From NCBI RefSeq assembly GCF_022023855.1, contig NZ_CP059452.1, positions 117,501-181,500 on the forward strand: 64,000 nt of DNA, given 5' to 3'. The DNA is from Azospirillum brasilense (GTDB lineage: Bacteria > Pseudomonadota > Alphaproteobacteria > Azospirillales > Azospirillaceae). A model generated the notes under the pieces. That model made no database searches. It had not been told where the DNA came from and was given only the letters and a program-made list of their open reading frames with translations. Below, piece by piece: positions 55,427 to 63,208 of this stretch (its first letter is position 1; every line of letters starts with the position of its first letter). The position numbers and the translations under genes were made by a program.

Positions 55427-56737
55427 TCAGTTCGACGCGCCGCCGGCGAAGGGTTCAACCGTCTCCAGCCCGTATCCCGCCTCCTGCCAGCGCATGGCGC
55501 CGTCAGAATACCAGTAGACGTTGCCGTATCCCCACTCCACGGCGCGCTTCGCGGCGTTCCAGGACATCCAGCAATCCGGCTCGCAGAAGAAGACCAGCCG
55601 GGCGGCCCGATCCCCGTGACTCACGGTCTCCAGCCCAGCGCGGAAATAGCGCTCCTGCTCGCCCGACAGGCTGCCGTAGCCGACGTTGGGCAGCCAGACC
55701 GCCCCCGGCAGGCTGCGGCGGGGTGGCGGAACCCACACGGCCGACGCCGGACGGTCGGCCGGGCGCGGCGGGGCCGGCATCACGTCGATCAGCCGCGTGT
55801 CGGGATAATGCTCGATCAGCCGCCGCAGCTCCGCCAGGGTCACGGTGGCAGCACCCGACAGGCCGGCGGGGGTCGGGGCGCGGTACTGGTCCATCCGGTA
55901 GCCCGGCGGCTCGATGGCGGCGGCGGTCTTCAGCGCGCCGTCGGGGCCGATGATCGGGACGTGGTAGCGCAGCAGGATGCGGTCGATGTCGTCCTGACGG
56001 CGCTTGATGAAATCGTTGAGCCAGTGCTTCCATTCCGGCTCGTCGGAGCGGATGCCCATGGAGATGTTGAATTGTAGCCGGGCGCCCGCCGGCTCCTTGA
56101 CCAGCGGAACGACGGTCAGCGGCTCGGTCTGCTGGGCGGCGAAATAGCCGGCGATCGGCCCCCAGATCACCGCGGCGTCGGTCTTGCCGGCGGCCACGTC
56201 CTCGATGGCGTCGCGGGCCGGGTTGTTGGCGCGCGTGTCGGTGTTGAGCTGGTAGGGCTCCGTCCGGGTGATGCCATAGAGGCGCAGCAGGTTGACCGCG
56301 GGCGTTTTCTCGACGACGCCGATGCGGGCGTCTTTCAGGGACGGATCGCCCACGCTCTCCGCCCGAATGCCCGACTTGGTGCGGTAGACGAGGGAATAGA
56401 CGGTCCGATAATAGGGGTTGGTGTTCTGCATCAACTCTTCGCCGGACGCCGTTCCCATCACGAGGTCGCACTGCCGCGCACGCAGCGTGTTACGGACGAA
56501 GCCGATGGTCTGCGGCCACCAGTAATAGGTCACCGGCTTCTTCAGGTCCTCGCCGATGAGCCGGGCGATCTCGTTCTCGAAACCCTCCATCCTTTCGTTG
56601 GAATAGGGCAGAAGGTTGCCGTCGGCGCAGACGCGCACGGTCTCGCGCTCCGTCACCTCGACGGCGTGAACCGGTGCGGTGACGGGCAGCAGAGCCGCGG
56701 CGATGGCAACGACGGTGAGCACAGAAGGAAATGCCAT
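55427..56737 (-). CDS. xoxJ: XoxJ-like substrate-binding protein fused to a CXXCW rhodanese-like domain
   Basis: 436 residues. Residues 1 to about 285 are a periplasmic binding protein of the MxaJ/XoxJ type (signal peptide VVAIAAALLPVTAPVHA; VRVCADGNLLPYSNERMEGF; ARQCDLVMGTASGEEL). From about residue 290 a second family follows: GYRMDQYRAPTPAGLSGAA, RLIDVMPAPPRPADRP, LPGAVWLPNVGYGSLSG and FFCEPDCWMSWNAAKRAVEW, the CXXCW protein (TIGR03865 type) usually encoded separately near PQQ dehydrogenases. XoxJ is thought to help activate XoxF. There is no stop or frameshift between the two parts. Operon with xoxG, whose stop is 21 bases upstream. Confidence 0.9.
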   Translation of the reverse strand: MAFPSVLTVVAIAAALLPVTAPVHAVEVTERETVRVCADGNLLPYSNERMEGFENEIARLIGEDLKKPVTYYWWPQTIGFVRNTLRARQCDLVMGTASGEELMQNTNPYYRTVYSLVYRTKSGIRAESVGDPSLKDARIGVVEKTPAVNLLRLYGITRTEPYQLNTDTRANNPARDAIEDVAAGKTDAAVIWGPIAGYFAAQQTEPLTVVPLVKEPAGARLQFNISMGIRSDEPEWKHWLNDFIKRRQDDIDRILLRYHVPIIGPDGALKTAAAIEPPGYRMDQYRAPTPAGLSGAATVTLAELRRLIEHYPDTRLIDVMPAPPRPADRPASAVWVPPPRRSLPGAVWLPNVGYGSLSGEQERYFRAGLETVSHGDRAARLVFFCEPDCWMSWNAAKRAVEWGYGNVYWYSDGAMRWQEAGYGLETVEPFAGGASN

Positions 56738-56758
56738 GAAGGGTCTTCCTCCGCCGGA

Positions 56759-57196
56759 TCAGCCGCCGATGCGTTGCGGGCGTCCGCCGGGCAGCACGCC
56801 GTCGGCCCGCGCCTTCAGGTAGCGGTAGATGTCGTCCAGGTGATCCATGATGTTCGGGTCGAGGCCGAAGGAGGGCATCACCTTGTCGCCGGTGGCGCCC
56901 TGATTCTGGCGGCCGTTGACGACGACCTCCTTGAACTCGTCGTAGCTGATGCGTTTGAGCGAGTCCGCGAGGCTGGGGGCGAAGGATGATCCCGAGGCGT
57001 CGAAGCCGTGGCAGGTGTGGCAGGTCGCGTGGAAGCGGCGGTAGCCGTTGTAGGTTCCCTTGTCCACCTGACCGTCCTTGACGATGTAGGTCGGTGTCCC
57101 GTCGGGGGTCGTCGGCGCGTCCTGCGCCAGGGCGGCGAAACAGGCGACGGTGCCCACGGTCAGCGCACCGGTCAGCAAGCCAAGTCTGCGTTTCAT
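56759..57196 (-). CDS. xoxG: XoxG, cytochrome c electron acceptor of XoxF
   Basis: 145 residues: a signal peptide (LLTGALTVGTVACFAALA), one haem c site CHTCH in ATCHTCHGFDASGSSFAPSL, and the distal Met region KVMPSFGLDPNIMDHLDDIY. It takes electrons from XoxF in the periplasm. It lies 100 bases downstream of xoxF, separated by a terminator-like hairpin. Confidence 0.92.
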   Translation of the reverse strand: MKRRLGLLTGALTVGTVACFAALAQDAPTTPDGTPTYIVKDGQVDKGTYNGYRRFHATCHTCHGFDASGSSFAPSLADSLKRISYDEFKEVVVNGRQNQGATGDKVMPSFGLDPNIMDHLDDIYRYLKARADGVLPGGRPQRIGG

Positions 57197-57253
57197 GGAT
57201 GTCGAGATCCTTGCCCGGAAGCCGGGTCCCAGTAAATGCCGAAGGCTCTAAAG

Positions 57254-57284
57254 CAAAACCCCCGGTGCGTTGCGGCACCGGGGG
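57254..57284 (-). terminator. hairpin with T-rich tail between xoxF and xoxG
   Basis: GCACCGGGGG (57275-57284 complement strand order) pairs perfectly with CCCCCGGTGC (57259-57268) around a 6-base loop. Read in the xoxF direction it is followed by TTTTGCTTT. It is a Rho-independent terminator or attenuator that should lower expression of xoxG and xoxJ relative to xoxF. Confidence 0.82.
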
Positions 57285-57296
57285 CAGGTCTGCCGA

Positions 57297-59180
57297 TCAC
57301 TTCTGGTCCGGAACGTGGAACACCGTCAGGACGCCGCCGAGCTGCGTGTACTCGCCCAGCGACTGGTGGGCGCCGACCGCGCCGAGGCCGGCGGTCGCCA
57401 CGCCCGTACCGCCGGCGCGGTTGGGGTGGACGGCCTGATGCCACTGGTTCGCCCCGGATTCCTGGGTCAGACCGGCGGCGAGACCGATGCCGGCCCAGCC
57501 GCCGACGCCGGACAGGACGGCCACATACTGCTTGCCGTTGTGGGTGTAGGTGTTGATGTTGCCGATGATGCCGGACGGGGTCTTGAACCGCCACAGCTCG
57601 TTGCCGTCCTTCATGTCGACGGCGACGAGGTAGCCTTCCAGCGTGCCGTAATAAGCGACGCCGCCCTTGGTCGACAGGGCGCCGCTCCACACCGCGAACC
57701 GCTCCGGCCGCGACCAGACGATCTTGCCGGCCGCCGCGTCCCAGGCGATGAAGTTGCCCATGCCACCGTGCGAGTTCGGCGTCGGGTACATCGACACGGT
57801 CGAGCCGACATAGGCCTGACCGGCCGTGTAGGAGACGGAGAACGGCTCGTAGTCCATGCAGATGTGGTTGGTCGGGACGTAGAACAGCCCGGTGTCCGGC
57901 GAGAAGGAGGCCGGCTGCTGGTCCTTGGTGCCGAGAGCCGCCGGGCACACGGCCGCGGTGTTCTTGTCCTCGCCGTTGGCGAAGGTGCTGTATTTGTCGA
58001 CGACGTTCGGCCGTCCGGTCTTCATGTCGACGTCGGTCGCCCAGTTGACCGTCGGGTCGTATTTCTGCGCGACGAGCAGCTCGCCGGTCGCCCGGTCCAG
58101 CGTGTAGGCGAAGCCGTTGCGGTCGAAGTTGACCAGGACCTTGCGCTGCTGGCCGTTCATGTTGATGTCGGCCAGGATGTTCTCATTGACGCCGTCGAAG
58201 TCCCACTCGTCGAAGGGCGTCTTCTGGTAGACCCACTTCGCCTCCCCGGTGTCGGGATCGCGGGCGAAGATGGTCATCGACCATTTGTTGTCGCTCTTGG
58301 CCCGGTCCTTGTCGACGGCCCGCTGCGTCGGGTTCCAGGTACCAGGGTTGCCGGTGCCGTAATAGATCAGGTTGAGCGCCGGATCGTAGGTATACCATCC
58401 CCAGGTCGTCCCGCCGCCGCGCTTCCATTCCTCGCCCGGCCAAGTCGAGACGCCGAGGTCTTTCTGCCCGATCGGCTTGCCCATCATCATCGTCTTCGAC
58501 GGATCGATCTTCACGTCGGCATCGGGACCGGTCGAGAAGGCCCGCCACACCATCTTGCCGCTGTTCGTGTCGTATGCCGTCAGATGCCCGCGCACCCCGA
58601 ACTCGCCGCCGCTGATGCCGACGAAGACCTTGTCCTTGACCACCAGCGGGGCCGCCGTCAGGGTCTCGCCCTTGGTGTGGTCGCCGTTCTTGGCCTTCCA
58701 CATCTCCTTGCCGGTCTTGGCGTCGAGTGCCACCAGCGTGTTGTCCGCCTGGGCCAGGAAGACCTTGCCGTCGGCGACGGCGACGCCGCGGTTGACGGTG
58801 TCGCAGCACATCACCGGGATGACGGTCGGGTCCTGGACCGATTCATATTTCCAGATGACCCGCCCCGGGTTGTTGAGGTCCAGCGCGAAGACCTTGTTGG
58901 GGAACGGCGTGTGAATGTACATCACGTCGCCGACGACGATCGGCCCGCCTTCATGGCCGCGCAGAACTCCGGTCGAGAACGACCACGCGACCTGGAGATT
59001 CTTGACGTTGTTGGTGGTGATCTGGTCGAGGGGGCTGTACCGCTGCCCGGCATAATTGCCGAGCTGGGACGCCCAGTTGTTGGGGTTCGCTTCATTCTTG
59101 AGAATACTGTCGTTCGCAGAAACCGAGCCGGCGGCGACGACAGCGACAGACGCCAGAAGCCAGCGAGACAACACCTTCAT
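57297..59180 (-). CDS. xoxF: XoxF, lanthanide-dependent PQQ methanol dehydrogenase
   Basis: 627 residues: signal peptide ([16 protein letters not shown] before NDSIL), the adjacent-Cys disulfide in [13 protein letters not shown] that touches PQQ, and tryptophan-docking propeller repeats ([19 protein letters not shown]). The metal-site motif is [12 protein letters not shown]: the catalytic Asp followed two residues later by a second Asp, which is the lanthanide-coordinating residue absent from calcium-type MxaF (Ala there). It oxidises methanol, and possibly formaldehyde, in the periplasm, passing electrons to XoxG. A strong candidate for the main methanol dehydrogenase, since mxaF is not seen here. 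Confidence 0.97.
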   Translation of the reverse strand: MKVLSRWLLASVAVVAAGSVSANDSILKNEANPNNWASQLGNYAGQRYSPLDQITTNNVKNLQVAWSFSTGVLRGHEGGPIVVGDVMYIHTPFPNKVFALDLNNPGRVIWKYESVQDPTVIPVMCCDTVNRGVAVADGKVFLAQADNTLVALDAKTGKEMWKAKNGDHTKGETLTAAPLVVKDKVFVGISGGEFGVRGHLTAYDTNSGKMVWRAFSTGPDADVKIDPSKTMMMGKPIGQKDLGVSTWPGEEWKRGGGTTWGWYTYDPALNLIYYGTGNPGTWNPTQRAVDKDRAKSDNKWSMTIFARDPDTGEAKWVYQKTPFDEWDFDGVNENILADINMNGQQRKVLVNFDRNGFAYTLDRATGELLVAQKYDPTVNWATDVDMKTGRPNVVDKYSTFANGEDKNTAAVCPAALGTKDQQPASFSPDTGLFYVPTNHICMDYEPFSVSYTAGQAYVGSTVSMYPTPNSHGGMGNFIAWDAAAGKIVWSRPERFAVWSGALSTKGGVAYYGTLEGYLVAVDMKDGNELWRFKTPSGIIGNINTYTHNGKQYVAVLSGVGGWAGIGLAAGLTQESGANQWHQAVHPNRAGGTGVATAGLGAVGAHQSLGEYTQLGGVLTVFHVPDQK

Positions 59181-59658
59181 GACGATCCCTCCCGTTGTAG
59201 CGCTTATTGTTACCCAAAAACCAATGGGCTTCTTGCTTATGGGCGCGACACTGATTGCAAAAGGGCGTTGTCGCGCGGATGTTGTTGCGCGGTATGTTCG
59301 GTTCTGAATTCAATATTCAGAAAAGCTGACGCCAAATTGGTACTTAATGCTATATTGGGACCATCTTCTCGTCAAGGCTCTGCCGAATAGAAAAAACCAA
59401 ACAATCGCCCTATGCCAGATTTATCCAGGAACGACCACAAATTGGGAGTAAGTGGATAATCCTTCAAAACATGATTTTGTAATTTATTTATTTGCAGTTT
59501 CGAGCGCTAATTTTGTGCAGAGCAGCAATGTTTGCTGCAAAGCAGCGCGGCCCGATTCGTGACGTCGGCTGTTGATGCATGCGTTCCGGCCTTCGTCCGC
59601 CTTGGCGGAAGCGCCGAAGGTGCCGGCTCATCGAGCTTTCGCACAGGAAACGCGAACC
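59181..59658. promoter_or_regulatory. AT-rich xoxF upstream region with an inverted repeat
   Basis: This region is more AT-rich than the surroundings. TTCTGAAT (59302-59309) and ATTCAGAA (59315-59322) form a perfect 8-base inverted repeat about 125 bases upstream of xoxF, a candidate operator. Further stretches such as GATTTTGTAATTTATTTATT (59470-59489) may hold promoters for either side. No gene is seen. Confidence 0.5.
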
Positions 59659-59853
59659 ATGTTTGAACTGGTTCTGGTGATCTGTCTGGCCGTGCGGCCG
59701 GACCACTGCGCCATCGAGCGTCCACTCTCCTTCGAACGGTATCCGACCGCGGTGGAATGCACGCACAACAGCTACGTCCACGTCGTGCATTGGCTCTTGG
59801 AACATCCCAATTGGAACGTTCGCCAATGGCGGTGCGAGCAGCCCGGGGCCTGA
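59659..59853 (+). CDS. small four-cysteine protein, paralogue 1
   Basis: 64 residues starting MFELVLVICLAVRPDHCAIE. Cysteines at 9, 17, 34 and 59 align with those of the gene at 60181-60399, as does the pattern W-x(4)-HPNW-x-V-x(4)-C near the end (HWLLEHPNWNVRQWRCEQP). The N-terminus is hydrophobic but short, so membrane location is unclear. Family and function are unknown. GAAACGCGAACC precedes the ATG; the ribosome site is weak. Confidence 0.65.
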   Translation: MFELVLVICLAVRPDHCAIERPLSFERYPTAVECTHNSYVHVVHWLLEHPNWNVRQWRCEQPGA

Positions 59854-60180
59854 CGTCAGCGCAGGTTGCTTCAAGGACAGGAAACACTTCACTCAACGTT
59901 CCGTTGACCTGCGGCGCGCCGACTCCAGACTTGCGCGAAGGCTCCTCTGGACCTTGCGGCCCGTTCCGCTTCATCCGTTGCATCAACGGCTTCGGAAACT
60001 CCTAACGTTTAGGCATTGGTTAACCTTCGATGCCTAATGATTCGGCGCCCTGTGGCTTGGCTCATTTCCGAGCAGCCGGAATCCCGCAATCCTGTCCTCG
60101 TCCTGGGCATGGCATGCGGCTTGCTCTCGCTGATCCACACGATGTTGGCACAGCCGTGCCGTTGCGTTTTGGAGCGCCCG
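59854..60180. other. spacer between the two paralogous small genes
   Basis: It contains a long inverted repeat, TTAGGCAT (60009-60016) and ATGCCTAA (60030-60037), with the palindrome GGTTAACC (60018-60025) inside it; a candidate operator for the 60181 gene. No gene is supported. Confidence 0.5.
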
Positions 60181-60399
60181 ATGTTTGTTACCCTGTCGAT
60201 GATCTTCTGCCTGGCGTCCGACCCGACCCAGTGCCGGACCATCAACCCGATGGTTCCCGACACCGAACCCCTGACCATGTCGAGCTGCCCGATCGCCGGC
60301 CAGATCGAGAGCGCCAAGTGGATCAATGACCACCCGAAGTACGAGCTTCAGCGCATCCAGTGCACGGTGGGCAAGCGGTTCAAGCAGCAGGGCGCGTGA
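60181..60399 (+). CDS. small four-cysteine protein, paralogue 2
   Basis: 72 residues starting MFVTLSMIFCLASDPTQC. Cys 10, 18, 36 and 61 match paralogue 1, and the end (KWINDHPKYELQRIQCTVGK) has the same W/HP/C arrangement. The ATG at 60181 has GGAG 8 bases upstream; an in-frame codon at 60016 is less likely. Function unknown. Confidence 0.7.
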   Translation: MFVTLSMIFCLASDPTQCRTINPMVPDTEPLTMSSCPIAGQIESAKWINDHPKYELQRIQCTVGKRFKQQGA

Positions 60400-60428
60400 G
60401 GGATTGACGGGGACGGCTCGGTGCCGTC

Positions 60429-61844
60429 TCACGCCAGCGCCGCGGCTCGCCGCAGGTCGGCCACGAACGCCGCCTGCGCCCGCCGCCGTTCCTCCTCCCC
60501 CGGAAGCCTCAGCAGGTAGGACGGGTGGACGGTGACGAAGCCGTTCCACCCGTCGAAGGCCATCGGTCCGCGCTCGCGCAGCACCGCAACGGGCCGGCCG
60601 GTCATCGCCAGGGCCGCGGTGGCTCCCAGCGCGACGACGAGGCGGGGACGGACGAAGCCAAGCTCCGTCATCAGCCACCAGCGGTAATGCTTGACCTCGC
60701 CGGCGGTGGGCGACTGGTGGATGCGCCGCTTGCCGCGCTGGGTGAACTTGAAGTGCTTGACGGCGTTGGTCAGGTAGAGGCCGCCGCGGTCGATCCCGGC
60801 CTCCTCCAGCGCGGCGGTCAGCAACTGGCCGGCGGGGCCGACGAAGGGGCGGCCCTCGCGGTCCTCCTGGTCGCCCGGCTGCTCGCCGACGATGGCGATG
60901 GCCGCACCTTCCGGCCCCTCGCCCAGCACCGCCTGCGTCGCCCCCGGCACCAGCGGTTCGGAGCGTTGGATCAGGCGGTTCAGGTCGGCGAGGCTGTCCG
61001 GGGCTTGCCGGGCCATCGCCGCCACGGCCTTCTCGGGCATGCGGCGGCGCGGGACGGCGGCCTCCGCCTCCAGCATCGCCTGAACGCGGGCGGGGGCGGA
61101 GCGGACCATGGCCGGGATGGCCGCCGTCTCCGGCATGTTGGCCCAGTATTTCCGCGGCATCTCCGCCCGCATGGCCGTCGGGTTGACCCGCGCCGGGTTG
61201 AAGGTGCTCTCGTAATAGCGTTGCCAGCCCTCGGCGAAGCGGTCATCGACAAGACGGTCATGGGCCGGCGCGTCCGGACGCTCGGCGGGCGGGCCGCTCA
61301 TCAGGCGCCGGCGGTCCCAGTGCAGCGAGCCCTTCGGGGTGAGGATCGTCCACGCCATGCTTTCGAAGCGCTCGACGAAGAAGGGGGCGACGGCTTCGAC
61401 GATGTGATGGTCGGGTTCGAACCACGCGACGTAACGCTCCTCCCCATCCGGGCCGGGCAGGGCGCGGAAGCGCAGGAAGGCGTGCATCTTGTGGATGTCC
61501 CGGCGAACCGCCTTGTCGAGCCGTTCCAGCAGGTGCACCAGCGGGTCGGCGTGCTGGTCGAGCAGAGCCCGCTCACCGTTCAGCACGCGCCAGACCAGCC
61601 GGTAGAGCAGGGCGTAGCGTTCCGGATCGCTGTGGCAGACGACGGTTTCGATCAGCCGACCGACCGCCTGGGGCAGGAAGACCCGGGCGCCGTCTTCGGA
61701 CGGCGGGGCGTCATCACCAAACAGCGACGGCGCGCCGACGCTCCACAGCACTTCGTCGGGCGCCGTCCGGGCGGCGGCGAGCCGGCGCACCGCTTGGCGG
61801 AAGCCGTCGAGATCCGCCCCTTCCCGCAAGGTGATCGTGTGCAT
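60429..61844 (-). CDS. UdgX-family uracil-DNA binding protein fused to a DUF4130 domain
   Basis: 471 residues. The N-terminal half is DUF4130 (VVCHSDPERYALLYRLVWRV, IHKMHAFLRFRALPGPDGEE, YVAWFEPDHHIVEAVAPFFV). The C-terminal half is a family 4-type uracil-DNA glycosylase with the UdgX-specific insertion KRRIHQSP, whose His forms a covalent bond with the abasic site in characterised UdgX, plus GEQPGDQEDREGRPFVGPAG and VTVHPSYLLRL. It probably repairs or sequesters uracil-containing DNA. It overlaps operonically (2 bases) with the radical SAM gene. Confidence 0.93.
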   Translation of the reverse strand: MHTITLREGADLDGFRQAVRRLAAARTAPDEVLWSVGAPSLFGDDAPPSEDGARVFLPQAVGRLIETVVCHSDPERYALLYRLVWRVLNGERALLDQHADPLVHLLERLDKAVRRDIHKMHAFLRFRALPGPDGEERYVAWFEPDHHIVEAVAPFFVERFESMAWTILTPKGSLHWDRRRLMSGPPAERPDAPAHDRLVDDRFAEGWQRYYESTFNPARVNPTAMRAEMPRKYWANMPETAAIPAMVRSAPARVQAMLEAEAAVPRRRMPEKAVAAMARQAPDSLADLNRLIQRSEPLVPGATQAVLGEGPEGAAIAIVGEQPGDQEDREGRPFVGPAGQLLTAALEEAGIDRGGLYLTNAVKHFKFTQRGKRRIHQSPTAGEVKHYRWWLMTELGFVRPRLVVALGATAALAMTGRPVAVLRERGPMAFDGWNGFVTVHPSYLLRLPGEEERRRAQAAFVADLRRAAALA

Positions 61845-61846
61845 CG

Positions 61847-63064
61847 TCAGAACAGGCTCAGTTGGCTGGACGGCGTGACCAAGCGCTGGCGCAGGTCCAG
61901 CCGGTCGGTCAGCCCGCCCGCGGGGTGGTAATCGGCGGCGATCAGGAAGGGGCGGGCGCGCCGCAGCCCGCTCGACAACCGCCCCAGATCCTCCATGCGC
62001 AGGCGGGTGTGGCGGCGCGCCGACAAGATCTTGTCCACGGCGCGCGCGCCCAGCCCCGGCACCCGCAGCAGCATCTCGCGGTCGGCGCGGTTGACGTCCA
62101 CCGGGAAGCGCTCGCGGTTCTTCAGCGCCCAGGCCAGCTTGGGGTCAATGCCGAGGTCGAGCATCCCGCCTTCGCCGCCGGACGCGATCTCCTCCACGGT
62201 GAAGCCGTAATAGCGCAGCAGCCAGTCGGCCTGATACAGCCGGCTCTCCCGCTGCAAAGGCGGCGGCTTGACCGGCAGCACAGAGCTGGCCTCCGGGATC
62301 GGGCTGAAGGCGGAGTAGTAGACGCGGCGCAGCCCGTAGCGCTGGTAGAGCGTGCCGCTGGTCTCCAGGACGGAACGGTCGGTGGCGTCGTCGGCCCCGA
62401 CGATCAACTGGGTGCTCTGGCCGGCGGGGGAGAAGCGGCGCCGCTCCTCCTTGGCCTCGACGATGCGCTCGTTGACCTGCCCCATCACCGCCTTGATGGT
62501 GCCGCCGTTCTTCTCCGGCGCGAAGGCCTTCAGGCTGTGGTCGGAAGGCAGTTCGAGGTTGATCGACAGGCGGTCCGCCCACAGCCCGGCCTGCTCGATC
62601 AGCCAGGGGCTGGCTTCGGGGATGGTCTTCAGGTGGATGTAGCCGGCAAAGCCGTGGTCGCGCCGCAGGGTCCGCGCCACCAGCATCATCTGCTCCATCG
62701 TGTGATCCGGCGAGCGGATGATGCCGGAGGACAGGAACAGCCCCTCGATGCAATTGCGCTTGTAGAAGCCGAGGGTCAGTTCCACCACCTCCTCCACCGT
62801 GAAGCGGGCGCGGCGGACGTTGGAGGAGCGCCGGTTGATGCAGTACATGCAGTCGAACAGGCAGTGGTTGGTCAGCAGGATCTTCAGGAGCGAGACGCAG
62901 CGCCCGTCTGGCGTGTAGGCATGGCAGATGCCGGCGCCGGTGGTCGAGCCCAGCCCCTCCTTGCCGCCGCGCCGCGGCTTGGCGCCGGACGAGGCGCAGG
63001 AGGCGTCGTATTTCGCCGCGTCGGCCAGAATGCCGAGCTTCTCGATCAAGGCGTCGTCCATCAT
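61847..63064 (-). CDS. radical SAM protein linked to UdgX
   Basis: 405 residues: a CLFDCMYCINRRSSN motif (CxxxCxxC, 4Fe-4S), DRLSINLELPSDHSLKAFAP, and a helix-hairpin-helix at the C-terminus (VNRADREMLLRVPGLGARAV). This is the TIGR03916-type partner of the UDG-family protein, presumed to act in DNA modification or repair; the reaction is unknown. The ATG at 63064 (MMDDALIEKL) is preferred to one at 63085. Confidence 0.92.
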   Translation of the reverse strand: MMDDALIEKLGILADAAKYDASCASSGAKPRRGGKEGLGSTTGAGICHAYTPDGRCVSLLKILLTNHCLFDCMYCINRRSSNVRRARFTVEEVVELTLGFYKRNCIEGLFLSSGIIRSPDHTMEQMMLVARTLRRDHGFAGYIHLKTIPEASPWLIEQAGLWADRLSINLELPSDHSLKAFAPEKNGGTIKAVMGQVNERIVEAKEERRRFSPAGQSTQLIVGADDATDRSVLETSGTLYQRYGLRRVYYSAFSPIPEASSVLPVKPPPLQRESRLYQADWLLRYYGFTVEEIASGGEGGMLDLGIDPKLAWALKNRERFPVDVNRADREMLLRVPGLGARAVDKILSARRHTRLRMEDLGRLSSGLRRARPFLIAADYHPAGGLTDRLDLRQRLVTPSSQLSLF

Positions 63065-63208
63065 CCCATCCCACGCTGCTTGCATGTTCTTAATATGTTC
63101 TCACGGGGTGGGGAGGCAAGCGGCGTGTGCGGCGCCGGGTGGGACAAAGTCCGATCAGGGCCTCTCGGGCAATCTTGGATGGCAGCGACGCGGGACCACA
63201 TATCCGGG

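Noticed and set aside
57270-59390. Plus-strand frame of 706 codons opposite xoxF
   Set aside because: xoxF is unmistakable on the other strand; the plus frame has no family features.
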